This document shows positions 29,089 to 38,610 of a DNA stretch of 64,000 nucleotides, piece after piece. The stretch covers positions 4,774,001-4,838,000 of the forward strand of contig NZ_CP011104.1 in assembly GCF_001010285.1 (NCBI RefSeq). Direction: 5' to 3'. The position numbers and the translations under genes were made by a program. Origin of the DNA: Photorhabdus thracensis (GTDB taxonomy: Bacteria; Pseudomonadota; Gammaproteobacteria; Enterobacterales; Enterobacteriaceae). The notes beneath the pieces were generated by a model. It was given only the letters and a program-made list of their open reading frames with translations, ran no database searches and was not told the origin of the DNA. Position 1 is the stretch's first letter; each line of letters begins with the position of its first letter.

Positions 29089-30444
29089 TTAACCGATGCC
29101 TATCAGATGGATAATGTTAGCCAAAATACCAACAACAATCGTTGCAATAGGCCCAATAGCCATTTCAACCAAAGGACGTTTAGACGTACGGTTGAGCAGA
29201 TAAATGCCCGCCACCACCATAAATCCCATTCCCGGCAGGATAGCGTTGGCAGCAATCATTCCCCCTACCAATAGCGCAACTTCCAGCATACGGGTAATGA
29301 CAGTACGAATATGGTCGCCACATGCTTTTACGCCAGGGTATTTATCCAGCCAGATAGCAATTTTTGCCAGTAGTTTGATTTCCATAAACATAATCACACT
29401 GCCGGCAATGAAGGCGATCCACAGGTTATTCGTGACTAATCCAGCGACAAACACGAACTTCATACCGACCGGGCTATAAACCCCGGTAGCAATTGCCGTC
29501 ATCCCCACTAACGGAACAAAACTGATCGCTCTGGCAAGCGCAACCAACATGGCGTTAGCCCCTTCTCCCTGTGCCATCAGTTGCAGTGATACAGGACCTT
29601 CCGCCAATAAACTGAGTGACATCGAGGCCGCTACCGCCGTTAAACCCCCACTGAGCACCAGTAACCAGAGGTTGTTTTGAATACGTTGGATCCGCGTGGA
29701 AAACAAGCCGACCAGCATCTCATTCGCGCCTTTAGCCGGGGCCGGCTCATCGCCTGCTTTGGGCGCACGCTCTTTCATGGCAAAGTAGAACATCACAATC
29801 ATCGAAATCAGCAGCGCTATCCCGTTAGGATCCAGTTGTACCGGTTTATCCAGGGAACCGCCAAAACTCAGTGAACCGATTGCTTTCGTCGCAACATACC
29901 CCACCAATGTCGCAATCAGTACCCATATCCCTTTGCCATATCCGTATTGATAGGCCACCACAATGGCAGGAAACAATGCGAAGCAGGCAACAATGGGATC
30001 GCCAACTTTGCTCAGGTTATTCATGAAATTAACCGGCAAATGGGCAAAGATATCGACAACAGATCGTAAACCTGTCATCAAAGCGACGGCATACAGCGCC
30101 CCCAGGACACCAGAAAGTATGAAACCTTTTTTACTGTTTGCACACCAGGTACCAATGACGTCGGTTCCCAGCAACAGGCTATGCACCAGAATAATTGGCG
30201 CCGTCAGCGAAAACGGGATACCAAAACCGATAACCAGGCCAAAACTTAAAGCAAAACTGGTCGCAGCCAGGGTTTTACGATTCATCCGTCCTTCAAGATG
30301 TTCCGGGATTAAAGGGCGCAACCCGTCATGAAACACCGCAATACCACGGTTAGCCATCATGGTGGATATTCCACCAATAACTGCCAGCAAACCGGCTTTA
30401 AACGGATCAATTTCCATTAAACGTGTGAAAAACTCATATTCCAT
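29089..30444 (-). CDS. yhfT: Inner-membrane protein YhfT, probable transporter
   Basis: 451 residues (E. coli 434) with about 11-12 hydrophobic segments and Gly-rich loops (VIGFGIPFSLTAPIILVHSL, GGSLDKPVQLDPNGIALL). Shine-Dalgarno GAGGACAGG. Starts 10 bp after yhfU ends and precedes yhfS. Probably the permease of the pathway, though no substrate is known. Confidence 0.9.
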   Translation of the reverse strand: MEYEFFTRLMEIDPFKAGLLAVIGGISTMMANRGIAVFHDGLRPLIPEHLEGRMNRKTLAATSFALSFGLVIGFGIPFSLTAPIILVHSLLLGTDVIGTWCANSKKGFILSGVLGALYAVALMTGLRSVVDIFAHLPVNFMNNLSKVGDPIVACFALFPAIVVAYQYGYGKGIWVLIATLVGYVATKAIGSLSFGGSLDKPVQLDPNGIALLISMIVMFYFAMKERAPKAGDEPAPAKGANEMLVGLFSTRIQRIQNNLWLLVLSGGLTAVAASMSLSLLAEGPVSLQLMAQGEGANAMLVALARAISFVPLVGMTAIATGVYSPVGMKFVFVAGLVTNNLWIAFIAGSVIMFMEIKLLAKIAIWLDKYPGVKACGDHIRTVITRMLEVALLVGGMIAANAILPGMGFMVVAGIYLLNRTSKRPLVEMAIGPIATIVVGILANIIHLIGIG

Positions 30445-30454
30445 CTTCCTGTCC

Positions 30455-30814
30455 TCATGAAGAAAAAATAGCCCTGATAACCACCGGAATAACCGCGTCT
30501 ATATCCTGACCGGTAAAACCAAACGCCGTTTTCCCAGCGTTAATATGGGCAATAATTTCTTCATCAGGCAGGATTTTACCTGGCATACTGATGGTAACGC
30601 ATTGATCAATACCCACGATGGCAATCGCCATTGCCAAAGCGCCTCCACCGGTATTACAAGCACCCAGATAGTAATCCGCATTGCCGCTCTTGAGGGCCAT
30701 AGCAGCATCAATGTCGCCCATTAAAGTAATGGATGAGACTTTATCCCCAGCCAGACGGCGTAAGGTTTCAGCAATTTTTTCTTTCTCAATTTGTCCTCCA
30801 ATAACAAATCTCAT
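30455..30814 (-). CDS. yhfU: DUF2620 protein YhfU
   Basis: 119 residues (E. coli 117). MRFVIGGQIEKEKIAETLRR, ADYYLGACNTGGGALAMAIA, then FGFTGQDIDAVIPVV. Small alpha/beta protein without membrane anchor. The gene order php-yhfU-yhfT is that of E. coli. Function unknown. Shine-Dalgarno AAAGGA. Confidence 0.9.
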   Translation of the reverse strand: MRFVIGGQIEKEKIAETLRRLAGDKVSSITLMGDIDAAMALKSGNADYYLGACNTGGGALAMAIAIVGIDQCVTISMPGKILPDEEIIAHINAGKTAFGFTGQDIDAVIPVVIRAIFSS

Positions 30815-30825
30815 ATGTTTTTCCT

Positions 30826-31716
30826 TTATTTGAAAAATACAGCAGGGTTATCACGTAACATCAAATCAATTTCTATCTGCGTTAATCCGGCATTGCTCAA
30901 CATCGGCACAAAAGTGCTGATTAAATATTCAAATCCATTGCCGCCATTGGCCTTCAAATGGGAACGGCGGGTAATATCCATTGATAACATGACGCGGTTA
31001 AGCAGGCCGCGTTGGGCCAGTGTCTGTAACGTGGCAATCCGTTTTTCATCCGGGTAGTAATCGTTTTTGCCAATTGTGTCGAACTGTATGTAAGCTCCCT
31101 GTTCAATCATGCGCAGGATGCTGTCCAGATTGTCTCTGAGATCACAATGACCAATAACCACCCGTTCAACATCTACGCCCCGCTTTTTCAGTAACGCCAA
31201 TTGCTCAAGCCCCATCGTGCTTAATGAAGTATGGGTAGAGACAGGACGCCCGGTTTCCAAATGCGCGATAGCCGCGGCGTGAAATATTTTCTCTTCATCA
31301 GGCGTAATCACCCCTTTACTGGAACCAATTTCCCCAATGACCCCGGCTTTCAACGTCGTGCCATCAATACCCTGCTCAATCTCAGCGATCATTTCATCCG
31401 CCAGTTGCCGGGCTGTGGTGTGCGCCACATGCTGAGGAAAAAAAGCAGACTGGTAATAACCGGTTGAGGCTATTACGTTAATGCCGGAATCCTGCATCAA
31501 ATCCAGCATAAACTGTGGGTTACGCCCCATGTAGCGATTGGTCATTTCTACAATATTGCGTACCCCCAAGCTGACCAATGTTCTCATCTCATCACAAATC
31601 AGGTCGTATTGATCCAGCCGGCAGTCAAGGTTGTTTTTAAATGACGATAAATCAATATGCAGATGCTCATGCGCATAGGTATAGCCCGATGCATCAAACC
31701 TGTTTTGCTTAGTCAT
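30826..31716 (-). CDS. php: Phosphotriesterase homology protein
   Basis: 296 residues (E. coli 292). Amidohydrolase-fold enzyme with binuclear metal ligands: AHEHLHIDL near the start (HxH), the metal-bridging Glu in IGEIGSSKG, STHTSLSTMG and IGHCDLRDNL (His), and LSMDITRRS (Asp). The ATG at 31716 overlaps the yhfX stop by 8 nt; a longer upstream frame would run deep into yhfX and is rejected. Natural substrate unknown. Confidence 0.93.
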   Translation of the reverse strand: MTKQNRFDASGYTYAHEHLHIDLSSFKNNLDCRLDQYDLICDEMRTLVSLGVRNIVEMTNRYMGRNPQFMLDLMQDSGINVIASTGYYQSAFFPQHVAHTTARQLADEMIAEIEQGIDGTTLKAGVIGEIGSSKGVITPDEEKIFHAAAIAHLETGRPVSTHTSLSTMGLEQLALLKKRGVDVERVVIGHCDLRDNLDSILRMIEQGAYIQFDTIGKNDYYPDEKRIATLQTLAQRGLLNRVMLSMDITRRSHLKANGGNGFEYLISTFVPMLSNAGLTQIEIDLMLRDNPAVFFK

Positions 31717-32890
31717 GAGGGCGCTGCCCATTAGCAGGGATACGATTTCCCTGGCTATCATAAAGCCCTTCCAATACCGGATGTCCTGACTGGATGCCGC
31801 TGACCAACGCCACATCACTGCGGGTGGCAAATATCTGAGTGCGAAAACACAACACGACAGCACACCCAACCGGAAACTCACCGCTAAGGGACAAGTGGTA
31901 ATCAATACTGCTGTCATCCATCGGTAACAGGTGAGTGGATATGATTTGGCCGTTTGGCATGAATATCAGCGCGTTATGAGCTCGCCCACGACGATAATAG
32001 CCGCCTCCATAGCAATAGCTGTTGCCGTTAAACCGATGGGATATTTCTGTCAGATACAACATAGCAATACGTTCGGGCTGTTCTCCCTGAAAATTGGCAA
32101 GAATTGTTCCGGTTAGTGCATGTCCGGGTTCTGTATGGGTAACACCATATTTTGCCAGTAACGGCAACGTGCTACAGCTTGACGCCGACGGTGCATTTAT
32201 CTGTGTTACCTCAACCCCTGCCCGCTGTAAAATCTCTTTTGCTTTCAGCAAAGTAAATAAGTTCGGCGCCGGCAGTGTCTGTTGCAGCGCCTCTTGCCAC
32301 AATAAGCAAGGAAAATGTGTTAATCCCATCAGTTTTACGCCGGGCATCGCCATAATGCGTCGCACAACAGTGTTCAATGCCGATAAATGAAAACCTGCTT
32401 CCTGTCCAGGATATAAATGATCATAATCATCATAGATCTTCAGCATAATGCATTGCACATTTCCTGCATGCTGTGCCAGACAAGAAATCTCTTCCGCTTT
32501 TTCCAAAGAAAATACCGTGATCACTTCCGGGTGTTGCTGTATCACTGAGGAGATCATGTTACGGGGGATCTGCACCAAATGACCGGCATGGATAACCGGG
32601 ATCTTCCTGCTCATTAATATCCTGGCTTCTTTAAAATCCACCGCAGTGACACCCTGATAGCCCAGTACTATCAGCTTATGCGCCAACCAAGGGTTGCGCC
32701 CAACCTGTTTGGTCATCAGGTACAGCGCAATATCATGGTGCTCCGCTACTGCAAGCAATCGTCCGGCATTTTCCAAAACCTGATCAACGTCAATGACATA
32801 GGTATCGGGCAGTAAAGCGCCTTGCGCCCATAATGTATGGGCGGCCTCAATCAGTGCAGGATTTTGTTTTTTTAGTGCGTTAATAAACAT
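31709..32890 (-). CDS. yhfX: Alanine-racemase-like PLP protein YhfX
   Basis: 393 residues (E. coli 387) from the ATG at 32890, preceded by GGAGG. Fold type III PLP-barrel: LYLMTKQVGRNPWL carries the PLP Lys, followed by VTAVDFKEAR and THTEPGHALTGT. The C-terminal beta domain has SYCYGGGYYRRGRAHN and VVLCFRTQIFATRSDV. In E. coli yhfW lies between yhfX and php; here the two overlap and yhfW is absent. Confidence 0.92.
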   Translation of the reverse strand: MFINALKKQNPALIEAAHTLWAQGALLPDTYVIDVDQVLENAGRLLAVAEHHDIALYLMTKQVGRNPWLAHKLIVLGYQGVTAVDFKEARILMSRKIPVIHAGHLVQIPRNMISSVIQQHPEVITVFSLEKAEEISCLAQHAGNVQCIMLKIYDDYDHLYPGQEAGFHLSALNTVVRRIMAMPGVKLMGLTHFPCLLWQEALQQTLPAPNLFTLLKAKEILQRAGVEVTQINAPSASSCSTLPLLAKYGVTHTEPGHALTGTILANFQGEQPERIAMLYLTEISHRFNGNSYCYGGGYYRRGRAHNALIFMPNGQIISTHLLPMDDSSIDYHLSLSGEFPVGCAVVLCFRTQIFATRSDVALVSGIQSGHPVLEGLYDSQGNRIPANGQRPHD

Positions 32891-32993
32891 GCTGTACCTC
32901 CGTGTACGCCTGACAGCGATCAATGCCAAAGCAAGAAATAAATAAATGTTTAAATAATTATTTTTTTGAATATTTGATGGAAAAAAAATTCCT

Positions 32994-33371
32994 TCACCTC
33001 TGTTGCCGTGCTACTCCTGATTCTTTTGCCGCCCAAAGGCTAAACAAGTTCGCCAGCAGATAACCCTCTTCACAGGGATGTAATTGCACGTCAAATTGTG
33101 CCAGCAATGAAACGTTAATCGCCTGCAAATATGCAAAAGCATCAGATTGACGTACTTCCATCAGCAGTTCAGCATCCATTGAACCGATTTGTTCTCCCCG
33201 GCGCGAGCGCATCAACGCATTTGCCATATGTGTTATTACCATTTCACCCAGCCCGTTCCTGACAGGGATTTCCCAATCATTCTCAAGCTGAGTCACTACT
33301 TGCAGCATGCCATCACAGATGTCCTGATCGATGACATTTCCCTGACAGAGCAGATTCAGTCGATTTTCCAT
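32994..33371 (-). CDS. yhfY: PRD-domain protein YhfY
   Basis: 125 residues from the ATG at 33371, chosen because GGAG lies 8 nt upstream; an ATG at 33389 is also in frame. A single PTS-regulation-like (PRD) domain: DNDWEIPVRN-type core, LGEMVITHMANALMRSRRGE, ending CEEGYLLANLFSLWAA. The conserved PRD His in THMANAL is present. It may link the operon to PTS status. It follows yhfZ by about 25 nt. Confidence 0.85.
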   Translation of the reverse strand: MENRLNLLCQGNVIDQDICDGMLQVVTQLENDWEIPVRNGLGEMVITHMANALMRSRRGEQIGSMDAELLMEVRQSDAFAYLQAINVSLLAQFDVQLHPCEEGYLLANLFSLWAAKESGVARQQR

Positions 33372-33395
33372 TTCATTTACTCCGTCCATTTCAAA

Positions 33396-34301
33396 CTAAT
33401 AACTTGGATCCTGTTGACCTGTCAGTACACGTTGTTGATGAGCCAACAACTCTGTTTTATTCACTGTAGTACGTAAAAGTTGTTGAATCGGAATGTCATC
33501 AACTCTGGTTAAAATCACCGCCTCAGAAGCTTGTATAAAGAACGGATTTCCATGGAGCGGTATCGCGATAAGCTCCCGGGAACTCAGTTCATCCTCTCTG
33601 CTAACGTTCCAGATCACTGCATCAATGTCGCCTTTCGCCACCTTGTCCAGGCTTTCGTGGTAAGAGATATCCACCAGCGTGATATCCTGCCCGGCAAAGT
33701 ACACGTCTGTCATGATCTTCTGGTCGGCAGAATGATTATCCAACCCAACACGACGGATGTTATGTTCACCTCCCTTGCGATAAATCAGTTGATGTGCCCC
33801 AACATAGGTATGTGGGCCTAATTCAAGTACAGCGCACACATCATGCTGTTTCAGATAAGTTTGTGCCGCCAGATGAGATACCACCGCCAGGTCATAAACG
33901 CCGTTACGCAGACATTCCACCCTGGCGTCTGAACCTCTCATATGAGCGAAATAAAACGGAATACCATTAAATTGCGCTTTCAGACCACTCGCCAGCCCTT
34001 CGTACAATCGGGTATAAGGCAGCGGCATTACACAAACCACGTTACCGATATCGGCATGTGCTAACAGCGCCTTGTGATCCAGACTGACCAGGTAACTGCC
34101 GTTACGCCCCCGCCGATCCACACAAATTGCACCAGAATTCTCCAATTTTTTTAATGAAAGTTGTACCAACCCAACAGACAACGCATAGTCAGACGACAGC
34201 TCTTCAATGGTCCTCAAGCGGTTACCATTGCACTCACCTAGCAGATAACGCGCCAGACATGCCTGAGCAACCCCCTCTTTTTTAAGCAGACCACGACTCA
34301 T
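33396..34301 (-). CDS. yhfZ: Transcriptional regulator YhfZ
   Basis: 301 residues. N-terminal winged helix (TIEELSSDYALSVGLVQLSL, KKLENSGAICVDRRGRNGSY) of the GntR-like type, followed by a periplasmic-binding-protein-like ligand domain (VVCVMPLPYTRLYEGLASGL, DIDAVIWNVSRE). First gene of the yhf operon and the likely local regulator. The 147 bp between it and fruA must carry the operon promoter. Confidence 0.88.
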   Translation of the reverse strand: MSRGLLKKEGVAQACLARYLLGECNGNRLRTIEELSSDYALSVGLVQLSLKKLENSGAICVDRRGRNGSYLVSLDHKALLAHADIGNVVCVMPLPYTRLYEGLASGLKAQFNGIPFYFAHMRGSDARVECLRNGVYDLAVVSHLAAQTYLKQHDVCAVLELGPHTYVGAHQLIYRKGGEHNIRRVGLDNHSADQKIMTDVYFAGQDITLVDISYHESLDKVAKGDIDAVIWNVSREDELSSRELIAIPLHGNPFFIQASEAVILTRVDDIPIQQLLRTTVNKTELLAHQQRVLTGQQDPSY

Positions 34302-34448
34302 AATTATTCTTCATTTTTTTGAATGTATTTATATCCAATTTAAGGAGATAAATAACAATCTGAAAATAACAAAAATGCGAGTGAGGTCACGATAAAATGA
34401 GTTTTCTTTTGCAATTACCAAAAAATTCGGCTCTTCATTAAACTATTT

Positions 34449-36116
34449 TTATGCTTTGGCTGTGGCTGGCTCCGGACGTTTCAGCATGGCATAAGCTAAC
34501 CCTCCCAGCAGTGTACCGACAATAATTGACATCAAATAACCCAGTACTGGTGTGATAGCACCTGGGATCAACAACACAAACAAGCCACCATGCGGTGCCA
34601 TCAGTTGTGCACTCACTGCCATCGAAATCGCCCCGGTTACCGCACCACCGACGATACAGCATGGGAGCACACGCATCGGATCACGGACAGCAAAAGGGAT
34701 CGCCCCTTCGGAAATAAAGCACAAACCTAACACCAATGCTGCCTTACCGCTTTCCCGCTGAACGCTATCGAATTTCTTCCGGGCAATCAGTGTCGCCACG
34801 CCCATGGCCAGCGGTGGGACCATTCCCGCCGCCATAATGGCCGCCATTGGCGCGTAGGTTTGTGAACTGAGCAAACCGACACCAAACGCATAGGCGGCTT
34901 TGTTTACCGCTCCTCCCATATCGGCACACATCATCCCGCCCAAAATAGCACCTAACAGTAGCGCGTTGGTTGTGCCCATATTTGAGAGCCAATGCGTTAA
35001 ACCCGCCATGATGCCGGCGACCGGTTTACCAACAACGTAAATCATAATCAGACCGGTAATCAGGCTGGCGAATAGCGGGATGATCAAGATCGGTTTTAGC
35101 GCGGACATACTCTGCGGCAGCTTCACTTTTGCGCTGATCAACTTCGCCGTGTAACCGGCAAGGAAACCGGCAATAATCCCGCCGATAAAGCCCGCATTCG
35201 TGCTGGCTGCCAACATACCGCCAATCAGGCCGGGCGTCAGACCAGGGCGATCAGCAATTGAGAAAGCGATATAACCTGCCAGCACAGGTACCATCAAGGC
35301 GAAAGCTGAACCACCTCCGATCTGCATCAACGCCGCCGCCAATGTGCCCGGCTCTTTAAATGCGGTGATACCAAAAGCAAATGACAACGCGATACACAAA
35401 CCACCCGCCACCACCATCGGCAACATATAAGAGACGCCGGTCAACAAGTGACGATAAACGCCGGTACTCTCTTCCCCTTGCCCAGCTTTAGCATCTTGCC
35501 TTTCCGGCTCGAAAAGCTTTGCGTCAACCAATGCTTTATCAAACTCTTGAGCCGTTTTCTTCAATACCAGACTGGTTGAGGTGCGGTACATCGGCTTTCC
35601 GGCAAATTTCGCCAGATCCACGTCAATATCCGCGACTATCAGCACCAGATCCGCATCTGCCACCTCTTCCGGCGTAATAACATTACCCGCCCCCACTGAA
35701 CCGCGGGTTTCCACTTTCACCCACCAGCCACGCTTTTTGGCTTCGGTTTCGATGGCTTCGGCGGCCATAAAAGTATGCGCCACTCCTGTAGGACAGGCGG
35801 TAACCGCAACAATACGTTTTGTGTCACAACTCAGGTCAGTTGCCGGTATCTGATATGGCTTCGCGTCAGCTTTTGCTTGCCGAAAGAAGTCTTCCGGTGC
35901 ATGCAATGCCTGTTCCGTGTTGCCAAGATAAACCCGTTTGCCATTCAGGGTGTTATCGGCAGGTATAGTATCGCCGGTCACAACCACCAAATCGGCTTCA
36001 GCCGGATTTTTTGTCAGTATCAGCCCATTTTCTGCCGCAGCGGCACTGAGGACGGTTTTCACCAGATAGCTTCCGGCCAGTCCCAACGAAGGATCAACGA
36101 TAAGCAACGTTTTCAT
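34449..36116 (-). CDS. fruA: PTS fructose transporter, EIIB'BC components
   Basis: 555 residues (E. coli 563). Duplicated N-terminal IIB domains (the second has VTACPTGVAHTFMAAEAIE with the phospho-Cys), then a IIC membrane domain of about nine segments with FISEGAIPFAVRDPMRVL, the IIC signature. It imports fructose as fructose-1-phosphate at the inner membrane. The ATG overlaps the fruB stop by one base. In E. coli fruK sits between fruB and fruA; it is missing here. Confidence 0.95.
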   Translation of the reverse strand: MKTLLIVDPSLGLAGSYLVKTVLSAAAAENGLILTKNPAEADLVVVTGDTIPADNTLNGKRVYLGNTEQALHAPEDFFRQAKADAKPYQIPATDLSCDTKRIVAVTACPTGVAHTFMAAEAIETEAKKRGWWVKVETRGSVGAGNVITPEEVADADLVLIVADIDVDLAKFAGKPMYRTSTSLVLKKTAQEFDKALVDAKLFEPERQDAKAGQGEESTGVYRHLLTGVSYMLPMVVAGGLCIALSFAFGITAFKEPGTLAAALMQIGGGSAFALMVPVLAGYIAFSIADRPGLTPGLIGGMLAASTNAGFIGGIIAGFLAGYTAKLISAKVKLPQSMSALKPILIIPLFASLITGLIMIYVVGKPVAGIMAGLTHWLSNMGTTNALLLGAILGGMMCADMGGAVNKAAYAFGVGLLSSQTYAPMAAIMAAGMVPPLAMGVATLIARKKFDSVQRESGKAALVLGLCFISEGAIPFAVRDPMRVLPCCIVGGAVTGAISMAVSAQLMAPHGGLFVLLIPGAITPVLGYLMSIIVGTLLGGLAYAMLKRPEPATAKA

Positions 36117-37243
36117 TACATCTCCCCCTCACCCAAACCGGAAGCAATCGCTTCACCAATGGCAGCTATCGCCTGCTGCGCATCGTCACCGTTGGCAGTT
36201 ACGTGAAGCCGATGACCTTTTTTAACGCCCAGCGCCATGATTTTCATCAGGCTGCGGCCATTTACCGGTTGACCGGTACCATCAAGGTTGATCATGGTAA
36301 TTTCGCTAGAGAATTGCCGGGCAACGTTGACCAACACAGTACCAGGACGGGCATGCAAACCATGGTCGTTATGCACGACGAATTCCCCGCTAAATATTTC
36401 ACTTTGCTCTGGTACGTCACTGGTCAGCAACGCCAGCACAGTGGGCGCATCAGCTTGCAACAAACATTCCGCTTTTTGTGCTAATAGCAAGTTACTCAGG
36501 CGATTCAACACACTCAGCGGCTGGTCGTCGGTAACCGCAACGGTCAGCAACATCATCACCATCGGTTCATTGTCCCGCGTGAATAACCGGCTGACTGCCA
36601 CCGCGCTGGTCAAGTTACCCTCGGGGCTGTCGCTCAACCAAATACCTTGTCCGAGATCCAGCGGCTTACTGTTAATCACTTTGCTGACAAAAGTAGCATC
36701 TACTGCACCCGCTTGCTGTAACCGCCCGGCATTCAGCGCCTGTAGTGTCATCAGATCGCTGGCATTAACATCCAGCGTAATCAAGCTGGTATCGAATTTA
36801 AACGCGACTTGCCGGCCTTCGCCCATTAGCAAGCTGCGTAGTGCCTTCGCTGAATCAATATCTTTTAACTGCCCGGCAATACGATCGTCGCTCAACAAGT
36901 GTGCTAACTGACGCAATAGTGACAAATGCTCATCGGAACACGCAGCGATACCGATGACCACATAACATATAGCGCCTTTATCCCATTCCACACCCTGTGG
37001 GAAGTGAAATACCTGCACGTCGGTTTCCAGCACCAAATCACGGGTATTGATCGTGCCATGCGGTATGGCGATACCGTTGCCAAGGTAAGTGGAGATTTGC
37101 CTTTCACGTTGCAACATACCATCAACATAGGCATCACTGACGTTACCGCTAGCGGCTAGCATGGCCGCCACCTGACGGATGGCATCCTCTTTACTGGTTG
37201 CAGTTGCACCAGTGTGGATATTTTGCAAAGCCAACTGGAACAT
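36116..37243 (-). CDS. fruB: PTS fructose EIIA / FPr (HPr-like) protein
   Basis: 375 residues (E. coli 376). EIIA-Fru domain with phospho-His62 in [10 protein letters not shown], a middle domain (receiver-like), and a C-terminal HPr domain with [13 protein letters not shown]. It carries phosphate from EI to FruA. Shine-Dalgarno AGAGGGG. It is followed directly by fruA with a TAATG junction. A Cra-like operator lies 90 bp upstream. Confidence 0.95.
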   Translation of the reverse strand: MFQLALQNIHTGATATSKEDAIRQVAAMLAASGNVSDAYVDGMLQRERQISTYLGNGIAIPHGTINTRDLVLETDVQVFHFPQGVEWDKGAICYVVIGIAACSDEHLSLLRQLAHLLSDDRIAGQLKDIDSAKALRSLLMGEGRQVAFKFDTSLITLDVNASDLMTLQALNAGRLQQAGAVDATFVSKVINSKPLDLGQGIWLSDSPEGNLTSAVAVSRLFTRDNEPMVMMLLTVAVTDDQPLSVLNRLSNLLLAQKAECLLQADAPTVLALLTSDVPEQSEIFSGEFVVHNDHGLHARPGTVLVNVARQFSSEITMINLDGTGQPVNGRSLMKIMALGVKKGHRLHVTANGDDAQQAIAAIGEAIASGLGEGEM

Positions 37244-37244
37244 A

Positions 37245-37581
37245 ATTTTCCCCTCTCACTGAAGATAAAATCGTCTCAGTTATGCTGAGAAAAAAGCATT
37301 AACATCCACCGTGAAGGAAAAAGCGATAAAACTGAAACGTTTCAATCAGTGTGGGATACGATTGATTTTTATTCAATAGTTGTACTAAATAAGATTGTAA
37401 TTTTTTGAGATTACGCACATTTTTCCCGGTATCGTTCTTTGAGTATTTCCAGTTCAAGGCATTAGCCAATAGATGACCACCAAGAATATCTACCCAATTG
37501 CAAAGAACCTTCAAGAGTTGAGTATCCTGATGGATGAATTGAAACCCGTACCCAAGAAGTCAATTATCAATACATAAAGTA
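37245..37581. other. fruB promoter region and spacer
   Basis: Contains the Cra-like site; the rest up to 37581 holds only short frames and no recognisable gene. Confidence 0.4.
37333..37344. promoter_or_regulatory. Cra (FruR)-type operator upstream of fruB
   Basis: TGAAACGTTTCA, a perfect palindrome embedded in ACTGAAACGTTTCAATC, matching the Cra consensus (TGAAACGTTTCA-like) that represses fru operons until fructose-1-phosphate accumulates. Confidence 0.85.
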
Positions 37582-38353
37582 ACACCAGAAATAAAGAATC
37601 CATATGAACAATGGATGACATATTCTTCGAATCAACGGAGATGAACCATAAATGAAGTAATAATTCGATTGACTTCAAATACTGTTCCTCGTGTCCACGG
37701 GGATGAAAATTCATTGGCATTTTATTTTGGCTTATCCCTTCATCCATGACCTTTATTGAAAGCCGGTATTACCGGCCAACAACGGAATACAATCTATTGG
37801 GCTAAATGGTAATATCATTATCCCCGGTATTCAATGAAGAATGGGTCATTAGTGAAACAATTAAACAGATAGCGTTATTAGCTATCATAACAAATTGGGG
37901 TAAATATATTTTTTGGTTAAAAATCAATACATTATTATGTCGCAATGATAATTAGACGGGATTTAAGTGGATGGGAAGCTGTTTTATCTATCGTGGATTA
38001 TTTTTCTGAAAAAATGGCATGTCACTATCCGTTTTATCGTTTATTAGATTGAAGATAATTGAATTTATACTGAGTCTGTAATGCTTTCTTACCGTTTGTA
38101 ACAATTTCTTACAAATTTATATTTTTGTAAATTTATAAAAAACGCTTGCTATCTGATCAAAGTTTAATAATTATTACTTTAAGTTCCATCATATAAGCGG
38201 TATGAAAGGAATTTCAACTTCTGTTCCCTTTATTCAAAGGGATTAATCGATTGGGATACATTGCTGTCTTCCTGTCGTTCAATTTGTTATTACTCACTGC
38301 ATAGCGCTGTGCTTTCTGTCTGTGGTAATCGGATTTTTGCTACCTTATTTTTA
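37582..38353 (+). repeat. T6SS cassette intergenic repeat R1
   Basis: About 770 bp nearly identical to R2 (40425-41195); its distal part also matches R3 (50213-50998). It begins with a dead vgrG start (ATGAACAATGGATGACAT compared with ATGAACGATGGATTACAC at the real vgrG), then a hairpin, then a promoter-like AT-rich stretch. It stops where a cassette gene begins, so it is the upstream region of a duplicated cassette. Confidence 0.88.
37682..37710 (+). repeat. CRISPR-repeat-like hairpin in R1
   Basis: CCTCGTG/CACGGGG stem around TC, preceded by CTGTT and followed by ATGAA. It resembles a type I-E CRISPR repeat (GTTCCCCG..CGGGGAT) but is single-copy within the repeat. Counterparts are at 40526-40553 and 50239-50267. 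Confidence 0.4.
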
Positions 38354-38359
38354 AGATCG

Positions 38360-38588
38360 CCTCGACAAGGGCGTTCCTGTGCGGGACCACCAGCTTATCC
38401 TGACCCTGAACCCGGATTGTTTTGCCAATCAGGGTGAGATGTATCAGTTCAGCCTGGTGGTGACACGCCTGCTGACGGTTTTCATCAGCATGGGCGCTTT
38501 TTTGATGATGAAAGTGATTGATGGTCAGACAGGAGAAGTCTTGTGGGACTTTCAAGAGATGATGTTCGGACTGCGTCCCTATATTTAA
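38360..38588 (+). pseudogene. tssF 3'-end fragment
   Basis: Encodes LDKGVPVRDHQLILTLNPD to MMFGLRPYI, the last 76 residues of the full TssF-like protein at 41625-43373, with one substitution near the junction. The rest of tssF and the PAAR gene of this cassette copy are deleted; R1 joins directly to this fragment. Confidence 0.9.
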
Positions 38589-38610
38589 TAACAAGCAGAG
38601 GAAAACACTG

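Noticed and set aside
30826-31917. 363-codon form of Php
   Set aside because: The extra N-terminus is translated from inside yhfX in another frame; the family starts at the ATG at 31716.
36288-36911. 207-codon plus-strand frame
   Set aside because: Shadow of fruB, which has clear EIIA and HPr motifs.
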